Assembly (NCBI GenBank): GCA_963727285.1
Contig: CAVSFF010000011.1
Coordinates: 124,001-188,000, forward strand
Origin: CAITWD01 sp963727285
Lineage (GTDB): Bacteria; Actinomycetota; Thermoleophilia; Miltoncostaeales; Miltoncostaeaceae
DNA: 64,000 nucleotides
Direction of reading: 5' to 3'
Shown here: positions 26,880 through 35,004 of the stretch, in pieces
Position numbering within the stretch: the stretch's first letter is position 1
Layout of the letters: each line of letters begins with the position of its first letter
The notes under the pieces: generated by a model
Databases searched by the model: none
What the model saw: only the letters and a program-made list of their open reading frames with translations
Told to the model about the DNA's origin: nothing
Translations under genes and position numbers: made by a program

Positions 26880-27580
26880 CCGAGGGCGAGCTCATCTACG
26901 GCCGCAATCCCGTGCGCGAGGCCCTGCGCGCCGACCGCCGCCGGATCAACCGCATCTGGGTTCTGCCGCAACTCGCCGACGTCGATTGGCTCGCCGGTCG
27001 GCGTGTGATTCCGACCCATAAGGCCGAACTCGGCCACATGGCCGGGACGTCGGATCATCAGGGCGTCGTGGCACAGGCCGACCCGTACCCGTACGCCTCG
27101 GTGCGTGACCTGCTGGAGGCGGACGGGCCGATCGTGTGCCTGGACGGGGCTCAGGACCCCCGTAACTTCGGCGCGATCTGCCGCGTGGCCGATGCCGCGG
27201 GTGCGCGCGGGATCGTCGTCGCCCAGCGCGGCTCACCGGGGGTGACGCCCACCGTCTGCAAGACCTCGGCCGGTGCAGTCGAGCATCTTCTGGTCGCCCG
27301 CGTCGGCAGCATCGCAGGATTCCTGAGCGAGGCCACCGACGCCGGGCGTCTGGTGGTGGGGTCCGATCCCGACGCCACGGACGACTTCCGCGCGCTGGCA
27401 TGGCGCGGCGACGAGGTCGTCGTCATGGGCAGTGAGGGCGCCGGGCTCCGTCCGAAGGTTGCGGCAGGATGTGCGGCGATGGTGCGGATTCCGATGCGCG
27501 GCAGCGTCGCGTCGCTGAATCTCTCCGTGGCCTGTGCGCTGCTGCTGTTCGAAGCGGTCCGAGGCGAGAAATCCTCGTGA
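26876..27580 (+). CDS. rlmB: 23S rRNA (guanosine-2'-O)-methyltransferase RlmB / TrmH family
   Basis: A 234-residue SPOUT methyltransferase. The N-terminal substrate-binding domain begins ELIYGRNPVREAL. The knotted catalytic domain shows the three SpoU motifs: LDGAQDPRNFGAICRVADAAG, VVVMGSEGAGLRP and IPMRGSVASLNLSVA. Such enzymes methylate the ribose of G2251 in 23S rRNA; other rRNA or tRNA positions are possible. It follows cysS and precedes sigH, as yacO does in Bacillus. Confidence 0.9.
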   Translation: MTEGELIYGRNPVREALRADRRRINRIWVLPQLADVDWLAGRRVIPTHKAELGHMAGTSDHQGVVAQADPYPYASVRDLLEADGPIVCLDGAQDPRNFGAICRVADAAGARGIVVAQRGSPGVTPTVCKTSAGAVEHLLVARVGSIAGFLSEATDAGRLVVGSDPDATDDFRALAWRGDEVVVMGSEGAGLRPKVAAGCAAMVRIPMRGSVASLNLSVACALLLFEAVRGEKSS

Positions 27581-27632
27581 TTTCCGCAACTTGCCTTCCC
27601 AAACGCACTTCGGTCACATAACATCCGGCGCG

Positions 27633-27652
27633 GAGGGTCAAATCGAACCCTC
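27633..27652. repeat. inverted repeat in the sigH leader
   Basis: GAGGGT (27633-27638) and ACCCTC (27647-27652) form a perfect 6-bp stem around 8 nt. A TAACAT -10-like hexamer (27619-27624) lies just upstream, so the repeat would fall at the 5' end of a sigH transcript; it could equally terminate rlmB. Confidence 0.35.
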
Positions 27653-27683
27653 TACCTCAGGATCAGACTTTCCGGAGAGCGCC

Positions 27684-28388
27684 GTGTCATTCGCCATTTC
27701 TGCCGCGAACACGCAGGATTCCGCCGTTCGGCGCATCCGTGGGGGCTATGAACCTCAGACTGAGAATGAGATCACCGACCGTGCGCTCATCGCCCGCGCG
27801 CGGGCCGGCGATGCGGTCGCAATGGATAAGATTGTCGACCGTTACAGGGGTTTTGTCCGCCTCCGCGCGAGTTCGTACTTTCTCGCGGGGGGTGAAGGCG
27901 AGGATCTGATCCAGGAGGGCCTGATCGGCCTGTACAAGGCCGTGCGGGACTACCGCCCGGATCGTGAGGCGTCGTTCCGATCCTTTGCCGAGCTGTGCGT
28001 GACCCGGCAGATCATCACGGCGATCAAGACCGCCGCCCGCAACAAGCACACCCCGCTGAACACGTACGTCTCGTTCAGCCACTCGCGCGCCGGCGCCTCG
28101 TCCGACCAGGAAATGTCGCTCGCCGAGATTCTCCCGGACGATCCCGCGTGGGATCCGATCAACCAGGCGATCTCCTCCGAGGAGCTGCGCTCGCTGATTG
28201 GGTGCCTCGGCGCGACACTCTCGGATCTCGAGAGCGGTGTGCTGACGATGTACCTGGAGGGGCGTTCCTACGAAGAGATCGCCGGCCGGCTGGGTTGCAC
28301 GCCCAAGACCGTCGACAACGCCCTGCAGCGGGTCAAGCGCAAGGTGATCGTGCACCTGCGCTCACGCGAGGTCATCGACCTGCGCTGA
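27684..28388 (+). CDS. sigH: RNA polymerase sigma factor, SigH (sporulation/competence) type
   Basis: A 234-residue sigma-70 family protein. Region 2 has EDLIQEGLIGLYKAVRDYRP and SFRSFAELCVTRQIITAIKT, the pattern of Bacillus SigH (Spo0H). Region 4 (SYEEIAGRLGCTPKTVDNAL, then QRVKRK) is a helix-turn-helix. A 40-residue N-terminal extension precedes region 2. The GTG has GGAGAG upstream. The place after rlmB is that of sigH in Bacillus. In Bacillus the factor starts sporulation and competence; in actinobacteria its role is not established. Confidence 0.88.
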   Translation: MSFAISAANTQDSAVRRIRGGYEPQTENEITDRALIARARAGDAVAMDKIVDRYRGFVRLRASSYFLAGGEGEDLIQEGLIGLYKAVRDYRPDREASFRSFAELCVTRQIITAIKTAARNKHTPLNTYVSFSHSRAGASSDQEMSLAEILPDDPAWDPINQAISSEELRSLIGCLGATLSDLESGVLTMYLEGRSYEEIAGRLGCTPKTVDNALQRVKRKVIVHLRSREVIDLR

Positions 28389-28439
28389 TCGCCGGGCGGC
28401 CGCGCTGTGGGGGCGGCCTGGCCAGTACGCTGTGTGCCG

Positions 28440-28844
28440 GTGGAACGCTTTGAGATGCCGCGCTCGCGATGGGCGCTTCCCTTTCTGGCGCTGTTCGCGC
28501 CCCACGGCGGGATCGTCGAGCTCGACGACCAGCACTGCCGGATGCGGTTGGGCGTGCTCGGCAACGCGGACATTCCGTTGGCGCTGGTGGTGCGTGCATC
28601 CACCATGGAGTGGCCGTGGTGGGCGGGCGTGGGCGTCCGTATCGGCCGCGGCGTGGTCGGGTTCATCAGCCAGTCGGGCACGGTCGTGGTACTGGAGCTC
28701 TCGGCCCCCGTCGCGGTCCGGGCCCCATTGCCGTGGTCGACCGAGCGGGTGGCCGTCCGCGTCGCCGATCCGGCGGCGTTCATGGTGTCGCTTGCCTACC
28801 GGCGCGCGCCCGGGGATGACGCCCCGTCCGGCAGCGACGACTAG
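28440..28844 (+). CDS. hypothetical protein
   Basis: A 134-residue protein with no family I recognise. It is mostly beta-type: alternating Val/Gly/Leu segments between residues 28 and 105, Trp-rich at WPWWAG, and little charge. No signal peptide or clear membrane helix. A TACGCT -10 element (28426-28431) ends 8 nt before the GTG, so a leaderless transcript is likely. Its TAG stop shares CTAG with the stop of the convergent glyoxalase gene. Confidence 0.55.
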   Translation: MERFEMPRSRWALPFLALFAPHGGIVELDDQHCRMRLGVLGNADIPLALVVRASTMEWPWWAGVGVRIGRGVVGFISQSGTVVVLELSAPVAVRAPLPWSTERVAVRVADPAAFMVSLAYRRAPGDDAPSGSDD

Positions 28845-29197
28845 TCGGCGAGCGGCTCGAGCAGGACCAGTTGGTTGCCGTCGGGGTCGTAGATGTCGAC
28901 CGTGCGGGCTCCGCCCATGTCCTCGATCCGGCCCATCTGGGTGCCCGCCTCGCGCAACAGGGCTGCCAGTTCATCGAGTGAGTCCGTGCGCAGCACGACG
29001 GTTGCGCCACCCTTCTGGGGGGCGACGGCGAGCTCGCCCGACAGGGCCAGACTGATCGGCCCGGCCGACAGCTCGGCCCAGTCGTTGGCCTCGCGGCGTT
29101 CGAGTTCGAGGCCCAGCGTCCCGGTGTAGAACGCGATCGCGCGATCCATGTTGCACACCTGGTAGAAGACCGTGTCGATTCCGGTGATCAAGCCCAT
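28841..29197 (-). CDS. VOC (glyoxalase/bleomycin-resistance fold) protein
   Basis: A 118-residue single-domain protein of the vicinal oxygen chelate superfamily. It shows the paired beta-alpha-beta-beta-beta modules: IDTVFYQVCNMDRAIAFYTG and LGLELE first, then a second module ending VDIYDPDGNQLVLLEP, whose Asp-Pro-Asp-Gly-Asn and terminal Glu are typical. Members include glyoxalases, dioxygenases and drug-binding proteins; the role here cannot be told. GGGAG precedes the ATG. It is convergent with the preceding gene with shared stop bases. Confidence 0.8.
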   Translation of the reverse strand: MGLITGIDTVFYQVCNMDRAIAFYTGTLGLELERREANDWAELSAGPISLALSGELAVAPQKGGATVVLRTDSLDELAALLREAGTQMGRIEDMGGARTVDIYDPDGNQLVLLEPLAD

Positions 29198-29339
29198 GTC
29201 AGCTCCCTGTGACGAATCCGACCGGAGTCTAGGCGACGTGACACGGCGGCGCGCCGGGTCGTCGATCCTGTTCCCGGGATCCCGGTTCCCGTGAGGGATC
29301 CCGGGGCAGCGAACGGGCGGCGGCATCGGGGGCGGCAAG

Positions 29340-29345
29340 TAGCAT
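29340..29345 (+). promoter_or_regulatory. -10 element of a leaderless promoter (DEDDh/GIY-YIG gene)
   Basis: TAGCAT ends 7 nt before the GTG at 29353. Transcription would start on the start codon; no ribosome-binding site is present. Confidence 0.45.
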
Positions 29346-29352
29346 CGGACGG

Positions 29353-31269
29353 GTGACGCTTTCCGGTCAGCTCGACCTGCTTCCCCTCGCGCGGCACGGC
29401 GACGGCGAGCCCATGATGTCGGACCGCCTGTGCGCGCTGTTGGTCCGGCGGGGGCGCCCCCTGGAGGTCGGGCAGATCGTCGCCCAGGTGCTGCGTCTGC
29501 GCGGCTGTCCGCTCACCCTGCAACGGCGCCTCGTGGCCGAGCTCGTCGAGGCCGACGCGCGCCTGACGTGGCTCGGGCGGGACCTGGTCGGACTGGCACC
29601 GCCCCGCTGGGCATCGCAGTCGGTCGCGGACGCGGCGTTCTGCATCGTCGACCTCGAGACCACCGGCGGCAGCCCTGGAAGCTCCAAGATCACCGAGATC
29701 GGCGCGGTGCGGGTGGAGGGGCTGCGGATCACCGCGCGGTTTGCGACGCTCGTCGATCCCGAGCGCCCGATCCCCGAGACGATCACGCGCCTGACCGGGA
29801 TCTCGGACGCGATGGTCGCGGGCAAGCCTGAGATCGGGGCCGCCCTCGAGGAGTTCGTCGCGTTCGCGCGCGACGACGTGCTGGTGGCGCACAACGCCCC
29901 GTTTGATCTGCGCTTTCTCACCTATGAACGCCGCCGCACCGCCGGGCGCTACTTCACCCAGCCCTGGCTCGACACGCTCACCCTCGCGCGAAGGCTCCTC
30001 GCCGGACGGGTCCCGCGCCATGACCTGGCGACGCTCGCCGAGTGGGCTGACACCAACGTGCGCCCGGAGCACCGCGCGCTGCCGGATGCCGAGGCGACCG
30101 CCGAGCTCCTGATTCGCTTCTTCGGGATGCTGGCCGACCGCGACGTGGACACCGTCGAGCGCGTCGTCGCCATCGGGGCTCCGGGCGGGACCCGGCATTC
30201 CTGGAAGCTCGCACTGGCCGACGACCTGCCGACCGCGCCCGGCATCTACCTGATGCGCAATCGGCGCGGCGACGTGCTCTACGTCGGCAAGGCGCGGAAC
30301 CTGCGCCGCCGCGTGCGGTCGTACTTCGGGCCGGGGGGACGCCACGGGCGCCTGATCGGACGTGCACTCGAACAGCTCGAGCGGATCGACTACGAGTGCT
30401 GCGCGTCCGAACTCGACGCCCTGTTGGCCGAACACCGCGTGCTCCGGGATCTGCAGCCGCCGTGCAATCGGCAGGGACTTCCGGGACCGACATGGCGGAT
30501 CGTGCTGACCTCCGAGGACGTTCCGCGGTTGCGGGTCGTGCGCGGATATCCGGTGGCGCGGGACGGCACACTGCTGTGTGTGACGACCGAGCGCCGCGCG
30601 CGCGCCGTCCGCGATGTGCTGCTCGCGCTGTACCCGCTCGACTCGTCCCGGCGGCTTCCGTATCCGGATTTCGGCGACGCACCCGGCCCTGCGGAGGCCG
30701 CGATCCGTGACGACGACCCGACGCGGGTGCATGAGCTGCAGGAACTGGTCGGGCCGCGACCCGCCGCTGCGCTCGGTCTGCTGGCCGCGCGGCACGCGGA
30801 CGCCGTGTCCGCGGGTCGCCTTGGCGTGGACGACGCGGGGCGCTCCGCATTTGAGGCGTTGCTGCGTGAACTGCGGGTCGCGTGGCGGGCGCACACGATC
30901 CGCCAGCGCCGCGCGCTGTTCGTCGAGCCGGCCGCGACCCCGGGGACGGCCGTCGTGTTCGGGGTCGCCTTCGGCGAGATCGTCGGGCGCGCGGAAGTCG
31001 ACCCGGAGACGTGGGCGGTGTCCGTCGATCGCATCCTGCGGGTGATGGCCGCCACGCGCCCGGTGCCCGCGACCTCGCCGCTGGACCCCGAGGCACTCAT
31101 CGTCGAAGCGCGGATGCGCGACCGGGGTCCGGACGGGACACTCGAGCTTGGTCCGGACCTGAATATCGGCGCGGCGTTGGAGGCGGTCGCCGGTCGGATC
31201 GAGCGGGCCTGCGACGAGCGGCGGTCCGTCGCGCCGCGGCCGGCGGAACTGACGCTGCTGGACGCGTGA
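29353..31269 (+). CDS. DEDDh 3'-5' exonuclease / GIY-YIG nuclease fusion
   Basis: A 638-residue nuclease. Residues 96-255 are a DnaQ-like exonuclease with Exo I (IVDLETTG, Asp100 and Glu102), Exo II (VAHNAPFDLRF) and Exo III (HRALPDAEAT). Residues about 290-375 are a GIY-YIG domain like the UvrC N-terminus (GIYLMRNRRGDVLYVGKARN). The C-terminal 250 residues resemble the UvrC/Cho family remainder without an RNase H-like or HhH domain I can see. The first 90 residues form a winged-helix-like region. The architecture is known in actinobacteria; a role in repair is inferred. A UvrC homologue proper is not in the window. Confidence 0.85.
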   Translation: MTLSGQLDLLPLARHGDGEPMMSDRLCALLVRRGRPLEVGQIVAQVLRLRGCPLTLQRRLVAELVEADARLTWLGRDLVGLAPPRWASQSVADAAFCIVDLETTGGSPGSSKITEIGAVRVEGLRITARFATLVDPERPIPETITRLTGISDAMVAGKPEIGAALEEFVAFARDDVLVAHNAPFDLRFLTYERRRTAGRYFTQPWLDTLTLARRLLAGRVPRHDLATLAEWADTNVRPEHRALPDAEATAELLIRFFGMLADRDVDTVERVVAIGAPGGTRHSWKLALADDLPTAPGIYLMRNRRGDVLYVGKARNLRRRVRSYFGPGGRHGRLIGRALEQLERIDYECCASELDALLAEHRVLRDLQPPCNRQGLPGPTWRIVLTSEDVPRLRVVRGYPVARDGTLLCVTTERRARAVRDVLLALYPLDSSRRLPYPDFGDAPGPAEAAIRDDDPTRVHELQELVGPRPAAALGLLAARHADAVSAGRLGVDDAGRSAFEALLRELRVAWRAHTIRQRRALFVEPAATPGTAVVFGVAFGEIVGRAEVDPETWAVSVDRILRVMAATRPVPATSPLDPEALIVEARMRDRGPDGTLELGPDLNIGAALEAVAGRIERACDERRSVAPRPAELTLLDA

Positions 31270-31330
31270 GCATGACCGCCGCGCACGGGTGAGGCCCCGT
31301 CGCGGATGGGCGTGCCAGACTGGATCCGCG

Positions 31331-32131
31331 ATGACGAATCCGGCGCCGACATGCGATCCGGGCGTGGCACGCCTGATCGAGTGGTATGGGTCCCACGGCG
31401 CCGACTTCCCGTGGCGCCGCACCCGTGACCGCTACGCGGTGCTGGTCGCCGAGGTGCAACTCCAGTCGACCCAGGTCGCGCGGGTCGTGCCGTACTTCGA
31501 GGCCTGGATGGCCCGCTGGCCCACGGCATGCGCCCTCGCCGCGGCGTCTCTGGGCGAGGTGCTGGCCGCCTGGCAGGGGCTCGGGTACCCCCGGCGGGCT
31601 CGCAATCTGCACCTCGCCGCCCGCCGGATCTGCGACGGTGGCTGGCCCGCCGACGACCGTCTCATCGAGCTCCCGGGGGTCGGTCCGTATACGGCCGCGG
31701 CCATCCGCTGTTTCGCCGACGGCGCACCGGTCCTGCCCGAGGACACCAATGTGGCCCGGGTGCTGGCCCGACGGTTTCCGGACGGATGGCCCGGAACCCC
31801 GGACGGACGCGGGTGGGAGGTGGGCCAGGCGTTCATGGATCTCGGTCGTGAGTGGTGCACGGCACGTGCCCCGCGCTGTGACGACGGCTGCCCGTTGCGG
31901 GAGGGGTGCCCGGCGGCCGCCGCCGGCGCGGTGCTCGAGCGGACGCCGCCGCGCCGTCGTCAGTCGCGGTTCCACGGATCGATGCGTCAGCGCCGAGGGG
32001 TTCTGTTGCGCGAACTGACGTCCGCCGGCAGCGTTGCGGCGGACCGCGACCCCGACGCTGCCGCATCGCTTGTGGCCGACGGGCTGGCGCGCGCCGACGG
32101 CGCGGTGCTCCTGCTGCCGGAGCATCCGTGA
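31331..32131 (+). CDS. mutY: A/G-specific adenine glycosylase, short form
   Basis: A 266-residue HhH-GPD glycosylase removing adenine mispaired with 8-oxoguanine. The catalytic Glu is in AEVQLQSTQV, the helix-hairpin-helix is LIELPGVGPYTAAAI, and the catalytic Asp is in PEDTNVARVLAR. The iron-sulfur ligands read CX6CX3CX5C, one residue more than the usual CX6CX2CX5C. The C-terminal NUDIX-like 8-oxoG-reading domain of full MutY (about 100 residues) is absent or reduced to 50 residues. A NUDIX gene follows with a GTGA overlap. A CAGACT -10 element is 9 nt before the ATG. Confidence 0.85.
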   Translation: MTNPAPTCDPGVARLIEWYGSHGADFPWRRTRDRYAVLVAEVQLQSTQVARVVPYFEAWMARWPTACALAAASLGEVLAAWQGLGYPRRARNLHLAARRICDGGWPADDRLIELPGVGPYTAAAIRCFADGAPVLPEDTNVARVLARRFPDGWPGTPDGRGWEVGQAFMDLGREWCTARAPRCDDGCPLREGCPAAAAGAVLERTPPRRRQSRFHGSMRQRRGVLLRELTSAGSVAADRDPDAAASLVADGLARADGAVLLLPEHP

Positions 32132-32532
32132 GCGGAGCGCACGACGACGTCCAGGTCGTGGTCGCCGCCCTGATCGCCCGCGGCGGGCGCATGCTGATCA
32201 GCCAGCGACCGCCGGGGTCCGGCCACGGGGGGCGGTGGGAGTTCCCCGGCGGAAAACGCGAGGTCGCCGAAAGCGATGTCGAGGCGTTGCTGCGTGAACT
32301 TCGCGAAGAGCTCGGGATCAGGTTGCCGATCGGGCCGCGTGCCTGGACCGAACGCTCGGGTCCGCTCGAGCTGCGGTTCTATTGGTGCCGCTGGATCGAT
32401 GCCCTGCGTCCCCGTCCGCTGGAGGTCACCCAGTTTCGCTGGGTCCCGCTCGATCAGCTCGACGGGTACCTCTTTCCGCCCGCTGATCACCGGCTTGTGC
32501 AGGCGCTTGTCGGGGGACGATTGACCCCGTAA
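32128..32532 (+). CDS. MutT-like NUDIX hydrolase
   Basis: A 134-residue NUDIX protein. The Nudix box GX5EX7REUXEEXGU is complete (GKREVAESDVEALLRELREE, then LGI), so it should be catalytically active. WEFPGGK before the box and the later LELRFYWCRW and LDQLDGYLFPPAD follow MutT, which hydrolyses 8-oxo-dGTP. It overlaps mutY by 4 bp, so the two antimutator activities of the GO system are coupled. CTP or other NTP substrates are not excluded. Confidence 0.85.
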   Translation: MSGAHDDVQVVVAALIARGGRMLISQRPPGSGHGGRWEFPGGKREVAESDVEALLRELREELGIRLPIGPRAWTERSGPLELRFYWCRWIDALRPRPLEVTQFRWVPLDQLDGYLFPPADHRLVQALVGGRLTP

Positions 32533-32588
32533 CGCGATGGCGTCTCGACGCCGGGGGTACAATCCATGTCCGATCCGGGAGGCACCAC

Positions 32589-32762
32589 ATGGCGAAGGCA
32601 AAACGCGAACGGCGCAACAGCTTCAGAACGATGCAGGCCGATCAGGCGCTCGAGGCGCTGGATCGCATCGAACAGATGGAACGCGAGGAGCAGCAGAGCG
32701 CGGCCGCTGCCGAGACGGTTCCGGTGACTCCCGACGCCGACATCGAGCACGAGGAGTCCTGA
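32589..32762 (+). CDS. 57-residue basic/acidic helical mini-protein
   Basis: An ATG frame of 57 codons preceded by a strong GGGAGG site (32577-32582) and a TACAAT -10 element (32558-32563). The N-terminus is strongly basic (AKAKRERRNS), the middle is helical with Leu, Ile and Met at heptad positions (ALEALDRIEQMEREEQQ), and the end is acidic. It has no family I recognise. Promoter, ribosome site and composition argue that it is translated. Confidence 0.55.
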   Translation: MAKAKRERRNSFRTMQADQALEALDRIEQMEREEQQSAAAAETVPVTPDADIEHEES

Positions 32763-32780
32763 CGGACCCTCGTGCGGCGA

Positions 32781-33458
32781 TCAGTCGCCGGTGGCGGCTG
32801 TGGTGGCCGACCGGCGGTAGGGCTCGCCGGTCACGATGAAGTTGACCCGGCGACCGAGCTCGCCACCGTTGTTGGCGACCCGCTCGAGGTGGCGTCCGAC
32901 CAGTACGGCGGCCGCACCCCAGTAGGTGCTCTGCGTGTCGGCCGAGGCAACGACGTCGGGCAGCTCATAGAGCATGTCCCGGACCGTCTGCGCCTGGACG
33001 CCGGCCCGTTCGCCGAGCTCCGCGTCGCTGCGTGCGATCGCCTGAACGGCCAGGGCCAAGGTGTCGACGGCCCGTGCGCTCATGCGCGACAGCGTCGCCT
33101 GGATTTCGGGGTTTGCATCGCCCGGGCGCACGGTGCGGGTGAGCTCGGCGATCGCGACCGCCAGGTCTCCGACCCGCTCGAGCGCCACGATCGTGATCAG
33201 CCCGACGTGCAGCAGGCGCAGGTCGCTGGCCACGGGTGCCTGCAGCAACTGGATGCGGTAGATCTGGTGGTCGAGCTCGGCGCAGGTCTCATCGAGGCGA
33301 TCGTCGTCGGCGATGACCTGCTCGGCCGCCGTCGCATCGGCGTTCTCCCACGCCGCCGTCGCCCGCTCGATCTGGTTGAGCGCGAGGCTCGCCATCTCGA
33401 CGATGCGCAGCCGCAGATCCTGCATTTCGCTCTGGAAGTGGATGCGCGAGGAACCCAT
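32781..33458 (-). CDS. phoU: PhoU-like phosphate signalling protein
   Basis: A 225-residue helical protein of two PhoU repeats. The first repeat ends LITIVALERVGDLAVAIAE with the metal-binding ERxGD pattern intact. In the second repeat the corresponding segment reads HLERVANNGGELGRR, lacking the Asp. PhoU links the Pst transporter with the PhoR sensor and represses the Pho regulon; no pst or pho genes are near. The start at MGSSRIHFQSE is typical; upstream frames are non-conserved. It is convergent with the small gene at 32589-32762. Confidence 0.85.
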   Translation of the reverse strand: MGSSRIHFQSEMQDLRLRIVEMASLALNQIERATAAWENADATAAEQVIADDDRLDETCAELDHQIYRIQLLQAPVASDLRLLHVGLITIVALERVGDLAVAIAELTRTVRPGDANPEIQATLSRMSARAVDTLALAVQAIARSDAELGERAGVQAQTVRDMLYELPDVVASADTQSTYWGAAAVLVGRHLERVANNGGELGRRVNFIVTGEPYRRSATTAATGD

Positions 33459-33578
33459 ACGCGGCAGTGTAAGCCCTTCGGCCGACAGAGTCGTTACAAA
33501 CCATCGTGCAATCGCGGATGGGAGTCCAGGCGCATCGGCACCCGGGACGGGTGCTGCGGGGCGGGCGCCTGCGTCGAC

Positions 33579-33584
33579 TACAGT
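33579..33584 (+). promoter_or_regulatory. -10 element of a near-leaderless promoter
   Basis: TACAGT ends 8 nt before the GTG at 33593. A GGAG lies in the same interval and may be only coincidental if transcription starts near 33591. Confidence 0.4.
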
Positions 33585-33592
33585 TGGAGTCC

Positions 33593-34387
33593 GTGCCGGA
33601 TCCACTCGCAGCATCACCGGGGCGCGTCTGCGTCTTCGTCGTCGGTGTGACCCTGGTCGGCCTGTGGCTCGACCGGATGGTCGCGCTGCCGACCCAGTAC
33701 GTACTGGGTGTCATGTGCTGGCTGATGCTCGCGCTCGCGCTGCGGTCGGCGACCCGGGCCGAACGGGTGCAGACCCTGGTCGTGATCGCCGTGGCGACCT
33801 GTTTCGAGATCATCGGGTCGATCATCTGGGGCGCCTACATCTACCGGCACCACAACCTGCCGATGTTCGTGCCGCCCGGGCACGGGATGGTCTACCTGTT
33901 CGGCCTGCGTCTGAGCCAGACCGCCTGGGTCCGGGCCCACACGCGGCTGTGGATCCGGATCGCGGCGACCGGCCTGGTGGCGTGGGGGATCATCGGTCTT
34001 GCGGTCCTGCCGCGGACGGATCTCGGCGGTGCGCTCGGGGTCGTCGTGTTGCTGGCGTTCCTGCTGCGGGGGCGCAACGCCAGCGTCTACGCGAGCGTGT
34101 TCGCGTTCGTGGCCTTCCTTGAGATCTACGGCGTCTCGATGGGAACGTGGGCGTGGCAGGCGCACATTCCCGGCACGCCGATCCCGACCGGCAACCCCCC
34201 GTCGGGGATCGCCGCCGGGTATGTCTTTTTCGACATCGCGGCGATCGCGGTCTCGCCGTGGATCCTGACCGCCTGGGAGCGCTGGCGCGGCACGCCGGCG
34301 CCGGCCGTCGAGGCGGTCGCCGTCGCCGATCTCCAGATCGAACCCGCGCCCGTTTCGGCCACCCCGGTCGCCGAATCCTCCGGCTAG
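33593..34387 (+). CDS. polytopic membrane protein of unknown function
   Basis: A 264-residue protein with about seven hydrophobic helices between residues 10 and 225 and a hydrophilic Ala/Pro/Val-rich C-terminal tail. A distinctive stretch, FEIIGSIIWGAYIYRHHNLP, is followed by MFVPPGHGMVYL, with His and Pro residues near the membrane surface that could bind a metal or ligand. I recognise similar actinobacterial proteins but none with a known function. Its TAG stop shares CTAG with the convergent gene. Confidence 0.65.
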   Translation: MPDPLAASPGRVCVFVVGVTLVGLWLDRMVALPTQYVLGVMCWLMLALALRSATRAERVQTLVVIAVATCFEIIGSIIWGAYIYRHHNLPMFVPPGHGMVYLFGLRLSQTAWVRAHTRLWIRIAATGLVAWGIIGLAVLPRTDLGGALGVVVLLAFLLRGRNASVYASVFAFVAFLEIYGVSMGTWAWQAHIPGTPIPTGNPPSGIAAGYVFFDIAAIAVSPWILTAWERWRGTPAPAVEAVAVADLQIEPAPVSATPVAESSG

Positions 34388-34635
34388 GCGCCGGCCTGGG
34401 TGAAGTGCCCCTGGCAGGCGGCGCCGTGGCCGGCCCGGGACACGCCGGCGAGCGTGATCTCGGCAGGCCATGCCGGCGCCCGGTGGGCCGCCTCGTCGGC
34501 TGGGGCCGTGATCACGGCCTGCCAGCGGTGCACCGTGCAATTCCACCCGATCTCCTGGAAGTCGAGCATGAGGTCGTGCAGCAGGTCGGGCGGGCCGATC
34601 AGCAGGTAGCTGGTGGGCAGGGCGGGCGCGGTCAT
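34384..34635 (-). CDS. hypothetical protein
   Basis: An 83-residue protein with two cysteines (33 and 74), an N-terminal segment (YLLIGPPDLLHDLMLDFQEI) like a beta strand followed by a helix, and an Ala/Pro-rich second half. No family is recognised. It has no Shine-Dalgarno at normal distance; a CACACT hexamer ends 8 nt before the ATG, suggesting a leaderless transcript divergent from the gene at 34657. Its stop shares bases with the convergent membrane-protein gene. Confidence 0.5.
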   Translation of the reverse strand: MTAPALPTSYLLIGPPDLLHDLMLDFQEIGWNCTVHRWQAVITAPADEAAHRAPAWPAEITLAGVSRAGHGAACQGHFTQAGA

Positions 34636-34656
34636 CTTTGTAGAGTGTGCACCTCC

Positions 34657-34950
34657 GTGAGTCCCCGCGTCGTCATCACCGGCGAGATATCGCTGCTGTG
34701 GCAGGACGTCGACCCGTACCGGGGCGACGTGATCCTGCTCAACATCGTCCCCGACGAGATGTTGCGGATGGACACCTTCGACCTTCAGGGGCCGCTGGCG
34801 GCGCGGTTCAAGGACGGCGTGCTCACCGAGGGGATGCGGGTCGAGGTGCACTGCGAGACGGACACGATCGAGGTCGTCAATCAGGAGACCGGCGAGACCT
34901 CCGACGAGGAGCGACCTGTCGTCGTCGACATCGTCGTGCTGCAATCGTGA
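34657..34950 (+). CDS. hypothetical protein
   Basis: A 97-residue acidic protein, mostly predicted beta strand (RVVITGEISLLWQDV, MRVEVHCETDTIEVV, RPVVVDIVVLQS). No recognised domain. TAGAGT (34641-34646) ends 10 nt before the GTG, so the mRNA is nearly or fully leaderless. The tRNA-Gln gene is 55 bp downstream on the same strand. Confidence 0.55.
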   Translation: MSPRVVITGEISLLWQDVDPYRGDVILLNIVPDEMLRMDTFDLQGPLAARFKDGVLTEGMRVEVHCETDTIEVVNQETGETSDEERPVVVDIVVLQS

Positions 34951-35004
34951 GGCCATCCCGGTTCCCGGAGACGGCCGCATATACTCGCCGGTGGCTGTGG
35001 TCGA

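Noticed and set aside
29188..31422. A 744-codon minus-strand frame opposite the DEDDh/GIY-YIG gene
   Set aside because: Arg/Gly/Pro/His-rich composition without domains, and the plus strand encodes a complete recognisable protein.
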